From Nocardioides panaciterrulae (lineage in GTDB: Bacteria > Actinomycetota > Actinomycetes > Propionibacteriales > Nocardioidaceae), in assembly GCF_013409645.1 (NCBI RefSeq), contig NZ_JACCBG010000001.1:1920001-1984000 (forward strand): a stretch of DNA of 64,000 nucleotides, given 5' to 3'. The position numbers and the translations under genes were made by a program. Shown in pieces: positions 23,823 through 32,775 of this stretch. The notes under the pieces were generated by a model. The model made no database searches. It saw only the letters and a list, made by a program, of their open reading frames with translations, and had not been told where the DNA came from. Positions within the stretch are counted from its first letter, which is position 1; each line of letters opens with the position of its first letter.

Positions 23823-23872
23823 CGAACCCAGCAAGCACCCCTGACGGTGACCCGTCCCCCCTGAGGAACTCC

Positions 23873-24817
23873 GTGACCTTCGTCGGCCAGTCGACCGCTG
23901 CTGCCTCCGAGCAGGACACCGGTCGGGCGACGGCGCGTGACGTGGTCGCGGCGTACGTCGGGCTGACCAAGCCGCGCGTCATCGAGCTGCTGCTGCTGAC
24001 CACCGTGCCGGTGATGTTCTTCGCCGCCCGCGGCATCCCGCCGCTGGGCCTGGTGGTCGCCACCGTCGTCGGAGGCACCTTCTCGGCCGGCTCGGCGTCG
24101 GTGTTCAACTGCGTCTACGACCGCGACATCGACGAGCAGATGCGGCGCACCCGCCGCCGCGCGCTGCCCCGTCACATCGTGTCGCCCGGCGCGGCCCTGG
24201 TGTTCGGCTTCGTGCTGGGCATCCTGTCCACGGTGATCCTGGCGGTGTGGGTGAACCCGCTCTCGGCGGTGCTGTCGGTGGCCGCCAACGCCTTCTACGT
24301 CTTCGGCTACACGATGCTGCTCAAGCGGCGCACCACCCAGAACATCGTCTGGGGTGGGCTGGCCGGCTGCTTCCCCGCCCTGATCGGGTGGACCGCGGTC
24401 ACCGGCCGGCTGTCGTGGGTGCCGATCGTGCTGTTCGCCGTCGTGTTCTTCTGGACGCCCCCGCACACCTGGGCGCTCGCGCTGCGCTACCGCGAGGACT
24501 ACGCGGGCGTCGACGTCCCGATGCTGCCGGTCGTGAAGCCGGCGCGCGAGGTCGGGCGCCAGATCGTCGTCTACAGCTGGGTGATGGTCGCCATATCGCT
24601 CCTGCTGTGGCCGGTGGCCGGCACCGGGCTGGTCTATCCGGTCGTCGCGGTGGTGCTCGGCGCGGTCTTCCTCGTCGAGGCGCACCGGATGTGGGGCCGG
24701 GCGCGCAGCACCGAGGACCTGAGCCGGATCCAGCCGATGCGGCTGTTCCACTCCTCCAACCTCTACCTCTCGCTGCTGTTCGTCGCGGTCGCGCTCGACC
24801 CGCTGCTCAGCCGCTGA
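23873..24817 (+). CDS. ctaB: protohaem IX farnesyltransferase (haem O synthase)
   Basis: A 314-residue integral membrane prenyltransferase (UbiA family) that adds a farnesyl group to haem B, giving haem O for cytochrome oxidase. LTKPRVIELLLLTTVPVMF, the Asp-rich motif NCVYDRDIDEQMRRTRRR and the second region FFWTPPHTWALALRYREDY are diagnostic. About nine membrane helices. The GTG at 23873 is chosen because GAGGA lies upstream and the family N-terminus follows. Product feeds CtaA, encoded convergently next door. Confidence 0.95.
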   Translation: MTFVGQSTAAASEQDTGRATARDVVAAYVGLTKPRVIELLLLTTVPVMFFAARGIPPLGLVVATVVGGTFSAGSASVFNCVYDRDIDEQMRRTRRRALPRHIVSPGAALVFGFVLGILSTVILAVWVNPLSAVLSVAANAFYVFGYTMLLKRRTTQNIVWGGLAGCFPALIGWTAVTGRLSWVPIVLFAVVFFWTPPHTWALALRYREDYAGVDVPMLPVVKPAREVGRQIVVYSWVMVAISLLLWPVAGTGLVYPVVAVVLGAVFLVEAHRMWGRARSTEDLSRIQPMRLFHSSNLYLSLLFVAVALDPLLSR

Positions 24818-24820
24818 GCC

Positions 24821-24845
24821 CGCGGGCGAAGAAAGCTCGCCCGCG
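24821..24845. terminator. hairpin after ctaB
   Basis: CGCGGGCGA at 24821-24829 and TCGCCCGCG at 24837-24845 form a perfect 9-bp stem with a 7-nt loop, immediately after the ctaB stop codon. Confidence 0.65.
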
Positions 24846-24881
24846 AGGCAACCTTCCGGTCCCCGACCGCGTCTGAGTCTT

Positions 24882-24927
24882 CGACGGCGGCCGGTTCTGT
24901 CCACGGGGGTACAGACGGCCGCCGTCG
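24882..24927. terminator. long two-part hairpin between convergent ctaB and ctaA
   Basis: CGACGGCGGCCG (24882-24893) and CGGCCGCCGTCG (24916-24927) are perfect 12-bp arms. Inside them TCTGT pairs with ACAGA directly against the outer right arm, with a 2-nt bulge on the left. It probably stops transcription from both sides. Confidence 0.7.
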
Positions 24928-24988
24928 CCATGCCCGGGCTGCCTACGACGGGCGGGCGGCCCGAAGGCGGACCGCAGTGGCCGGCGCC

Positions 24989-25891
24989 TCAGGAGGAGGC
25001 CGGCTCGCGCACCTGCAGCAGCACCCAGGTGACCGCCGCGGAGATCAGCGCCGCGCCGAGCATGTGGAAGCCGACCAGGACGATCGGCAGGCCGGTGAAG
25101 TACTGCACGAAGCCGACCGCGCCCTGGGCCACCTCGATCACGAGCAGAACGACGACGGCGCGTACGGCGACGGCGGGGGCCCGGGTGGCCAGCAGGGCGA
25201 AGAGCAGGCCCAGGGTCAGGCCGACGAACAGGAAGACCACGTCGGCGTGCAGCTGGCTGAGCTCGAGCGGGTCGAGCCCGTTGCGCGGGGAGCTGGCGTC
25301 GCCGGCGTGCGGCCCGGAGCCGGTGACCACGGTGCCGACGTAGAGCACCAGCCAGGCCGCGGCGAAGGTCGCCCACGCGAGCCCGGTGACCGGACCACCG
25401 GTGGCGCCACCCAGGGGCGCCGGCCGGTCGAGGCGCTGGAGGAACAGCACGGCGACCCCGATGATTGCCATCGAGCACAGCAGGTGGAACGAGACGATCC
25501 AGGGGTTGAGGTCGGTGAGCACGGTGATGCCCCCGATCACCGCCTGGGCCGGGATGCCCAACCCCATGACCAGGGCCAGGCGCCGCAGGTCGCGGCGACC
25601 GCTGCGCCAGGCGGCCAGGAACGTCGCGATCGCGACCGCGGTGAGCACGAACGTCAACATCCGGTTTCCGAACTCGATCGCCGCGTGCACGTTGTACGCA
25701 CCGTGCGGCGTGAACGAGCCGCCGTTGCAGTGCGGCCAGGTCGGGCAGCCGAGGCCGGAGCCGGTGAGGCGCACCGCGCCGCCGGTGACCACCAGCACGA
25801 TGTTGGCGACCAGGCTGGCCCAGCCCAGCGGGCGCAGCCAGCGCCCGGTGCGGGTCGGCGCGGTGGCGCGGTCGGACTCGGTGGTGGTCAT
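24989..25891 (-). CDS. ctaA: haem A synthase (COX15/CtaA)
   Basis: A 300-residue membrane protein with eight predicted helices that oxidises haem O to haem A. TGGAVRLTGSGLGCPTWPHC carries the Cys pair of the first extracytoplasmic loop. His ligands are visible in NVHAAIEFGNR, VSFHLLCSM, LSQLHADVVF and VGFHMLGAAL. The ATG overlaps the upstream ABC permease stop (ATGA). This ABC-ctaA arrangement next to suf genes is conserved in actinobacteria. Confidence 0.93.
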   Translation of the reverse strand: MTTTESDRATAPTRTGRWLRPLGWASLVANIVLVVTGGAVRLTGSGLGCPTWPHCNGGSFTPHGAYNVHAAIEFGNRMLTFVLTAVAIATFLAAWRSGRRDLRRLALVMGLGIPAQAVIGGITVLTDLNPWIVSFHLLCSMAIIGVAVLFLQRLDRPAPLGGATGGPVTGLAWATFAAAWLVLYVGTVVTGSGPHAGDASSPRNGLDPLELSQLHADVVFLFVGLTLGLLFALLATRAPAVAVRAVVVLLVIEVAQGAVGFVQYFTGLPIVLVGFHMLGAALISAAVTWVLLQVREPASS

Positions 25892-26672
25892 TCCCACGTG
25901 AACGTCCTCGCGGTCAGCACGGTTCCGGCGACGGCCCAGCCCAGCAGCACGAGCATGGCGTGCCAGTCGGTGGTGCCGTCGATGAGGGCGACGCGCATCG
26001 CGTCGCCGAGCGCCCCGGAGGGCAGCCAGCTGACCACCGCGCCGAAGGCGCCGTACGCCGAGGCCGGCAGCACGACCGCGCCCCCGGCCATCAGCAGCAG
26101 GTAGATGAGGTTGGCCGCGGCCAGCGTGGCCTCGGCGCGCAGCACGCCGGCGACGAAGAGGCCCAGCGCGGCGAACGCCGCCGTGCCCAGCACGATCGCC
26201 AGCAGCGCGCCCGGCAGCCACGGGTCGGGGTCCCACCCGAGACCGAGCGCGACGACCGAGATGACCACGATCTGCAGCACCTCCACGAGCAGCAGCCCGC
26301 CGACCTTGCCTGCGAGCAGGCCGGAGCGGGGCAGCGGTGAGGAGCCGAGCCGCTTGATCACGCCGTAGCGGCGCTCGAAGCCGGTGGCGATCGCCAACGA
26401 GGTGAACGCGGTCGACATCACCGCCAGCGCCAGCACGCCGGGCGTGAACACGTCCACGGCGGAGTGGGAGAAGTGGAAGCCGATCCGGTGCGCGCCCTCG
26501 ACCCCGCCGATCAGCACGATCACCGGGATCACCACGGCCAGTAGCAGCTGCTCGCCGTTGCGCAGCATCAGCCGCGACTCCATCGCGGCCTGTGCGCGCA
26601 CCATGCGCGGGAACGACGCGGCCCCGGGGCGCGGCGCGAAGGTGCCCGTGGGGCGGGTGGTCCGGTCGGCGT

Positions 26673-26676
<4 letters not shown>
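25888..26676 (-). CDS. ABC-2 type exporter permease
   Basis: A 262-residue ABC-2 permease with six predicted membrane helices, for example LLLAVVIPVIVLIGGVEG, ISVVALGLGW and LIYLLLMAGGAVVLPAS. The GTG start (at VNADRTTRP) overlaps the ATPase stop by 4 nt, so it pairs with the ATPase at 26673-27629. The substrate is unknown. Homologues next to ctaA occur across actinobacteria and have been suspected of a role in cytochrome or haem handling, but nothing in the sequence proves it. Confidence 0.88.
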
Positions 26677-27629
<953 letters not shown>

Positions 27630-27641
27630 GCCGCAAGTCTA
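27630..27641 (-). promoter_or_regulatory. leaderless -10 box of the ABC-ctaA unit
   Basis: TAGACT on the minus strand (27641-27636), 6 nt, then the GTG start codon. Confidence 0.55.
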
Positions 27642-27717
27642 GGGACGCCGGGTCTGCGGCCCCCGCCCGCGGCGGTGGCGCGGACGGGCGGTGTGGCGCG
27701 GGTCTCAGCTCGCGGGG

Positions 27718-30078
27718 TCAGATCTCGGCGGCCGCAGGCGGCTCGCCGTCCCCGCCGCGGGGCAGCCGGCCGAACGCCTCCGGCGGCTCGCGCCACAGCT
27801 GCTGACCGCCGTCGGCCGCGTCGGCGATCGCCCGCCAGACCCGTTCGGGGGTGCAGGGCATGTCGACGTGGCGCACGCCGAGGTGGCTCAGCGCGTCGAC
27901 GACCGCGTTCTGCACCGCCGGGGTGGAGCCGATCGTGGCGGACTCGCCGATGCCCTTGGCGCCCAGCGGATTCAGGTCCGTCGGCGTCTCGGTGCTGGAG
28001 GCCTCCAGCGAGATCGTGTCCGCCGCGGTCGGCATGGCGTAGTCGGCGAACGTCGAGGTCAGCGGGGTGCCCTCGGCGTCGTAGACGAACTGCTCCCACA
28101 ACGCCTGGGAGATGCCCTGGACGGCGCCGCCGTGCTGCTGGCCGGCGACCACGAGCGGGTTGAGCACCCGGCCGCAGTCGTCCACCGCGATGTGCCGCAG
28201 CGGCGTCACCAGGCCGGTGTCGGTGTCGACCTCGACGATCGAGACGTGGGCGCCGAACGGGAACGTCGCGCCCTGCTGGGTGAAGTCGGTGTCGGAGCCC
28301 AGGCCGCCGTCGTGCTCGTGCGCCCAGGCGGCGAGCTCGCGCCAGCCGACGCCGGTGCCGACCACGCCGCGGACGCCGAACGTGCCGTCGACCAGCTCGA
28401 TGTCGGCGGGGTCGGCCTCGAGCATCCGGGCCGCCACGTCGAGGGCCTTGACCAGCACCTCGTCGGCGGCCTGGCCGACCGCGCTGCCGCCCAGCTGGAG
28501 CGAGCGCGACCCGCCGGTGCCGCCGCCGGACCGGACCAGCCCGGTGTCGGACTGGATGTAGGTGAGGTCCTCCATGGGGATCCCGAGCTTGTCGGCCACG
28601 ATCATCGAGAACGACGTCGCGTGGCCCTGGCCGTGCCCGGAGGTGCCGGCCATCAGCGTGGCCGTGCCGTCCTGGTGGACGTGCAGGGAGCCGAACTCCG
28701 AGCCCCCGAAGCCGGTGATCTCGACGTAGACCGCGATCCCGATGCCGAGCTGGCGCACCTCGCCGGCGTCCCGGCGCCGCCGCTGCTCGGCGCGGGCCGC
28801 CTCGACGTCGGCGATCCGCAGCGCCTCGCGCAGCGGCAGGTCGAAGTCGGCGACGTCGTAGGTCGCGCCGGTCAGGGTGCGGTAGGGGAACGCGTCCGGC
28901 GGGATCAGGTTGCGGCGCCGGATCTCCTCCGGCGCGAGACCGAGCTCGTCGGCGGCGAGGTCCACGAGCCGCTCCAGCAGCGCCGCGGCCTCGGGCCGGC
29001 CGGCGCCGCGGAAGGCGCCGACGGGCGCGGTGTTGGTCAGTGCGGCGATGCCGTCGTAGGAGATCGCCGGGATGACGTACGGACCCTGGCTCATCAGGTA
29101 CGTCGGCCCGAGTGCCAGCGCGCCGCCGAACCCGGCGTAGGCGCCGCAGTCGCCGACGACCCGGGCCCGCAGCCCGGTGAACCGGCCCTCGGCGTCCAGC
29201 CCCAGCTCGGCGTACTGCACCTGGCCGCGGCCGTGCATCGACAGCATCGCCTCGCTGCGGGTCTCGGTCCAGGCCACCGGACGGCCGAGCGCGCGGGCCG
29301 CCGCGATCACCGCGGCGTGATCGGGGATGATGCCGGCCTTGCCGCCGAACGCGCCGCCGACGTGCGGGGCGATCACCCGGACCTGCTCCTTCGCGAGCCC
29401 GGTGAAGCGCGCGATCAGGTCGCGGGACAGGTGGGGCTGCTGGGTCGCCAGCCAGACGGTGAGGCCCTCGCCGTCCGGCCCGGCCGTCGGCCGGGCGAGC
29501 ACCGCGTGCCCCTCCATCGGCGCGGTGGCGATCCGCTGGTTCTCGATCCGCAGGCGTACGACGTGGGCCGCGCCGGCCAGCGGGTCGGCACCGCTCTGGT
29601 CGACCCGGCTGGCCGCGATGTTGCTGCCGAGCTCCTCGAACTGCAGCGGGGCGTCCGGGGCCAACGCCGCCTCCATGTCGGCGACCGCCGGGAGGTCGTC
29701 GTAGTCGACGTCGACGAGCTCGGCCGCGTCCACCGCCAGCGCCCGGGTCTCGGCGACCACCAGGGCCACCGGGTCGCCCACGAACCGGACCTTGTCGGTG
29801 GCCAGCGCGGTGCGGTGCACCTTCGGGTTGACCTCGGCGAACGCCGGCACCGGGTCGTCTCCGAAGGAGGCGGCGGTGAAGACGCCGAGGACCCCCGGGG
29901 CGCGCTCAGCCTCGGAGGTGTCGATGGCGGTGACCCGGGCGTGGGCGAACGGGCTGCGCACGAACACCGCATGCGCGGTGCCCTCGAGCCGTTGGTTGTC
30001 GACGAACGTGGTCCGGCCCCGGACCAGGTCAGGGTCCTCGACCCGGGGGACGATGTTGCCCAGCAGCGAACCCGGCAT
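27718..30078 (-). CDS. molybdenum hydroxylase large subunit, CoxL form II-like, without partners
   Basis: A 786-residue molybdopterin-binding subunit of the xanthine dehydrogenase/aldehyde oxidase family. Present are HVGGAFGGK for cofactor binding, and the active-site loop FRGAGR at 356-361, which is the form II pattern; true CO dehydrogenases carry a Cys-containing loop. The catalytic Glu is about E712 in GAKGIGESATIG. Such enzymes normally need FAD and 2Fe-2S subunits, but neither is encoded next to it. The ATG has GAGGAG about 8 nt upstream. An aldehyde or N-heterocycle hydroxylase is likely; the substrate is unknown. Confidence 0.9.
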   Translation of the reverse strand: MPGSLLGNIVPRVEDPDLVRGRTTFVDNQRLEGTAHAVFVRSPFAHARVTAIDTSEAERAPGVLGVFTAASFGDDPVPAFAEVNPKVHRTALATDKVRFVGDPVALVVAETRALAVDAAELVDVDYDDLPAVADMEAALAPDAPLQFEELGSNIAASRVDQSGADPLAGAAHVVRLRIENQRIATAPMEGHAVLARPTAGPDGEGLTVWLATQQPHLSRDLIARFTGLAKEQVRVIAPHVGGAFGGKAGIIPDHAAVIAAARALGRPVAWTETRSEAMLSMHGRGQVQYAELGLDAEGRFTGLRARVVGDCGAYAGFGGALALGPTYLMSQGPYVIPAISYDGIAALTNTAPVGAFRGAGRPEAAALLERLVDLAADELGLAPEEIRRRNLIPPDAFPYRTLTGATYDVADFDLPLREALRIADVEAARAEQRRRRDAGEVRQLGIGIAVYVEITGFGGSEFGSLHVHQDGTATLMAGTSGHGQGHATSFSMIVADKLGIPMEDLTYIQSDTGLVRSGGGTGGSRSLQLGGSAVGQAADEVLVKALDVAARMLEADPADIELVDGTFGVRGVVGTGVGWRELAAWAHEHDGGLGSDTDFTQQGATFPFGAHVSIVEVDTDTGLVTPLRHIAVDDCGRVLNPLVVAGQQHGGAVQGISQALWEQFVYDAEGTPLTSTFADYAMPTAADTISLEASSTETPTDLNPLGAKGIGESATIGSTPAVQNAVVDALSHLGVRHVDMPCTPERVWRAIADAADGGQQLWREPPEAFGRLPRGGDGEPPAAAEI

Positions 30079-30161
30079 GCGCCACTCCTCGCGGTGTCAT
30101 CGAGCGGGTGGCCCGTCGACGCCGCCGGGCCCGCCCGCAGGCTACCCCCGCGTGGTACAGG

Positions 30162-30815
30162 TCACTCGCGACGGGCCAGCAGCGTCGCGAGCACGGCGGG
30201 CTCGTCGCTGATGATCCCGTTGGCGCCGACCGCGAGCACCGCATCGAGCGTCGCCTCGTCGTTGACCGGCCAGGTCATCACCACCTCGACGTGCTCGCGC
30301 AGCGAGGCGACCAGCGGCTCGTCGAGCAGCGTGGCGTGCACGGAGACGCCGTGGACGGGAGGTCCGGCGGCGACCCGCTGGCGCAGCCGGCCGAGCTCGG
30401 CCCGGTTGCGCGCCGAGAGCACCGGCCGCACGTAGTCGCGGGTCGCCAGCACCTCGACGGCCGGCCAGTAGCGGGCGCAGACGAGCAGCGGCTGCCGGTG
30501 GCCGAGCTCGTGCAGCAGCCGGGCGACGGCTCGCGCCGTACCGATCCGGCGGCCCTTGAGGTCGAGCATGAAGGTCGTGCCCTTCTCGTCGGCCTCGAGC
30601 AGCTCGCGGAGCCCCAGGCGCGGCGCGGAGGCCGAGGCGAGCTCCCACCGGTCCCACAGGAACGGCAGCGGCCCGGCGGTCTTGAGGTGCCGCACCTCCA
30701 GCCGACCGCGGTGCTGGTGCACGTCGCACTCGATGACGTCCACCCCGAGGTCGTTGGCGGCGTGCAGCCCGGCCAGCGAGTTGCCGGCCCGGTGGGCGAT
30801 GGCCAGGGGTGTCAC
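30162..30815 (-). CDS. glycerophosphodiester phosphodiesterase family protein
   Basis: A 217-residue TIM-barrel phosphodiesterase. HRAGN at 8-12, E29 and D31 in VIECDVH, and H43 in EVRHLK are the expected catalytic and metal residues. The C-terminal MTWPVNDEATLDAVLAVGANGIISDEP is the usual closing strand. It lacks a signal peptide, so it is probably cytoplasmic, and would release glycerol 3-phosphate from glycerophosphodiesters. The GTG start overlaps the PAP2 gene stop (GTGA), indicating a lipid-related two-gene unit. Confidence 0.88.
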   Translation of the reverse strand: MTPLAIAHRAGNSLAGLHAANDLGVDVIECDVHQHRGRLEVRHLKTAGPLPFLWDRWELASASAPRLGLRELLEADEKGTTFMLDLKGRRIGTARAVARLLHELGHRQPLLVCARYWPAVEVLATRDYVRPVLSARNRAELGRLRQRVAAGPPVHGVSVHATLLDEPLVASLREHVEVVMTWPVNDEATLDAVLAVGANGIISDEPAVLATLLARRE

Positions 30816-31555
30816 GCGGCCTCCTGCTCCCTGCGTCTGGCGCGCCGGCGCTGCAGCCACAGCGCGGTCGCGTGCCCGATCAGCACCAGGACGATGCCGG
30901 CGAGCACGTCGAGGACGAAGTGGTTGGCGGTCGCGATCACGGCGTAGGCCATCGCGAGCGGCATCAGGCAGCCGATCACCCGGAGCGCGAGGTTGGTGGT
31001 GGCCGAGAAGATCGCCATCCCGACCAGGAGGTCCCAGCCCACGTGCAGGCTCGGGAGGGCGGCGTACTGGTTCACGAACGCCGGGGGCTGCAGGTAGCGG
31101 TAGGAGTCGGAGCTCTGGGTGATCGTGTCGACCAGTCCCAGGTGGGCCAGGCGCGGGGGCGCGACCGGGTAGGACACGAAGACCAGCATCCCCAGCGCGC
31201 CGGAGACCAGCATCGCATCGCGCAGCCTCAAGAACACCTCCCCGTGGCGCAGCGCCAGCCACGTCATGGTGAGGATGATGACCGGCCAGTGGCCCCAGAT
31301 GTAGACCCAGTTGCTCAGCGTCTCCAGCAGCGCCGAGCCGTCCAGCGGGGCCTGCAGGCTCGCCTCGACGTCGATCCCGAGCAGGCGCTCGACGTGGAAG
31401 AGGTCGCGGGCGTGCTCCAGGGCGAGCCGGGTGGAGGAGTCGGTGAGGCCGCGCACCCGGAAGTAGACGAACGCGCCCAACAGCACGATCGCCGCCTGCT
31501 CGAGGACCCATGGCAAGCGGTTGCGGGCCCACGGGGACGCCCGCGAGAGGTCCAT
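30812..31555 (-). CDS. PAP2/Aur1-like membrane phosphatase or phosphotransferase
   Basis: A 247-residue membrane protein with about six helices. NQYAALPSLHVGWDLL contains the SLHVGW phosphatase motif and ATANHFVLDVLAG the final His/Asp motif of the PAP2 superfamily. The arrangement is closest to the inositol-phosphotransferase-like (Aur1/Ipt1) branch. Family members dephosphorylate or transfer lipid phosphate head groups at the membrane. It is coupled to the GDPD downstream. A four-copy 10-bp tandem repeat lies about 65-105 bp upstream of its start. Confidence 0.85.
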   Translation of the reverse strand: MDLSRASPWARNRLPWVLEQAAIVLLGAFVYFRVRGLTDSSTRLALEHARDLFHVERLLGIDVEASLQAPLDGSALLETLSNWVYIWGHWPVIILTMTWLALRHGEVFLRLRDAMLVSGALGMLVFVSYPVAPPRLAHLGLVDTITQSSDSYRYLQPPAFVNQYAALPSLHVGWDLLVGMAIFSATTNLALRVIGCLMPLAMAYAVIATANHFVLDVLAGIVLVLIGHATALWLQRRRARRREQEAA

Positions 31556-31620
31556 GCGGCCATGCTCTCGGCCGGCGGGCCGGGGTTCGGGAGGCGAAGG
31601 TCCCCTGACGGCACACCATG

Positions 31621-31660
31621 TGGCCGAAGGTGGCCGAAGGTGGCCGAAGGTGGCCGGAGG
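31621..31660. repeat. 10-bp tandem repeat, four copies
   Basis: TGGCCGAAGG three times, then TGGCCGGAGG with one change. It lies in the 119-bp gap upstream of the PAP2 gene and downstream of the next minus-strand gene. Confidence 0.9.
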
Positions 31661-31674
31661 TGACCGTCAGGCGG

Positions 31675-32565
31675 TCACGCCAGGGCGGGGACCGCCGCCG
31701 CGCCTCGCCGGGCCGCCCACCGGGCCAGCCCCAGGCTGACCCCGCCGAGCAGCAGGGCGGGGGCCCACGCCACCGCGGCCTTGATCGCGACGGCCGCGAC
31801 CGCCGCGGTCCACGGCACGCCCAGGGCGACCAGGGCGACGACCAGTGCCCCGTCGCGGGGGCTGGCGCCGTTCGGCCCCGGGATCGCCCCGGCGATCTGG
31901 CTGGCCCCGAACGCGCCGAGGACGGCCAGCGGGGAGAGGACGTGCCCGGTCGCGTCGAGGGTGCCGAGGAGCAGCGCGGCGATGGAGAGCTGGTAGCCGG
32001 CCGAGAGCAGCAGCCCGTGCGCGAGCTGTCGCGGCGGGGGCAGCGGGCGCCGGGGGAGCAGGTCCGGGCGGACCCGGCGCACCACCAGCAGGGTGAGCAG
32101 GACGGCCGCGCCCAGCCCCGCCGCGCCCAGCAGCAGCCGGGTCGGCAGCGCGGTGCCGGCGAACGCCACGAAGGCCGCGAGCCCGATCGCCCCGACCAGC
32201 CGGTCGGCTCCGACGCTCATCAGCGCGTCGCCGCGAGCCAGCCCGGCCCGGGTGAGCCGGTGGATCCGCCACACGTCGGCCCCCACGTGGCCCGGCGTGA
32301 GCAGGCCGAGCAGCTCGGACTCGGCGTACGCCCGCAGGTGCCAGCGGCGGCCGAGGTCGGCGTCGGTGAGTGCGCGCCAGCGCAGCGGGCAGAGGACGTA
32401 CTTGCCGATGATCCAGGGCAGCAGCCCGATCAGCACCGGCCAGGGGCTGACCGCCGGTAGCGAGGGCAGGGTCAGCGCGGGGACGAGGATGCTGATCAGC
32501 ACACCGAGAACGAGCGTGATGCGGGAGTGGACCACGCGGTGGAGGAGGGTGCGGAGCTGGTGCAT
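31675..32565 (-). CDS. lysylphosphatidylglycerol synthase TM-domain protein (UPF0104-like)
   Basis: A 296-residue membrane protein with about eight helices and no catalytic transferase domain. Conserved features are PLRWRALTDADLGRRW, LLTPGHVGADVWRIHRL and IPGPNGASPRDGAL. It belongs to the flippase-like membrane part of the LPG synthase family. In actinobacteria the stand-alone form often accompanies lipid or glycan genes. GGAAGG lies upstream of the ATG. Same strand as the PAP2 and GDPD genes, 119 bp ahead of them. Confidence 0.82.
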   Translation of the reverse strand: MHQLRTLLHRVVHSRITLVLGVLISILVPALTLPSLPAVSPWPVLIGLLPWIIGKYVLCPLRWRALTDADLGRRWHLRAYAESELLGLLTPGHVGADVWRIHRLTRAGLARGDALMSVGADRLVGAIGLAAFVAFAGTALPTRLLLGAAGLGAAVLLTLLVVRRVRPDLLPRRPLPPPRQLAHGLLLSAGYQLSIAALLLGTLDATGHVLSPLAVLGAFGASQIAGAIPGPNGASPRDGALVVALVALGVPWTAAVAAVAIKAAVAWAPALLLGGVSLGLARWAARRGAAAVPALA

Positions 32566-32599
32566 CGGGGCCTTCCGGAGGACGCCGGGAACGAGGACC

Positions 32600-32616
32600 G
32601 GTGTCTTCTTGACACC
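32600..32616. promoter_or_regulatory. perfect palindrome GGTGTC-N5-GACACC
   Basis: A 6-bp perfect inverted repeat with 5-nt spacer, 35 bp upstream of the UPF0104-like start on the minus strand. It looks like an operator, but the cognate regulator is unknown. Confidence 0.4.
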
Positions 32617-32735
32617 TACCCGCTATCGAGTGAAGCAAAACCTCGGGCCACCCCCAACTGCGTGCCCTGAATGGGGTACGCAGGGGCGCCGAAGGGCCAT
32701 CGACCCGGGTCCGAATGGGGTAAGGGAGGCCTTAC

Positions 32736-32775
32736 TTGAACGACCCCGGTCATTAACGGCACACTGATGTTGTGG
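32736..32775 (+). promoter_or_regulatory. sufR promoter with overlapping SufR-like operator
   Basis: TTGAAC (32736-32741), an 18-nt spacer, CACACT (32760-32765), then 6 nt and the GTG start of sufR, so the transcript would be leaderless. The sequence ACACT-GATGT-TGTGG (32761-32775) overlaps the -10 box and the start codon. It closely resembles the ACACT-N5-TGTGA site that I recall for mycobacterial SufR. An inverted CACA-N7-TGTG is present. Autorepression is inferred. Confidence 0.55.

Noticed and set aside
20200..23844. Very long open frame (over 1200 codons) on the plus strand, antisense to pgi, tal and tkt
   Set aside because: GC-rich coding DNA leaves few stops in other frames. The translation is Arg/Val/Gly-rich without motifs, while the minus strand encodes three clear enzymes.
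27718..30078. Aerobic carbon monoxide dehydrogenase (form I CoxL)
   Set aside because: The active-site loop is FRGAGR and lacks the Cys-containing form I loop, and no coxM or coxS lies beside it.
32606..32632. Plus-strand promoter from TTGACA at 32609
   Set aside because: The hexamer overlaps the GACACC palindrome, and no acceptable -10 lies 16-18 nt downstream.
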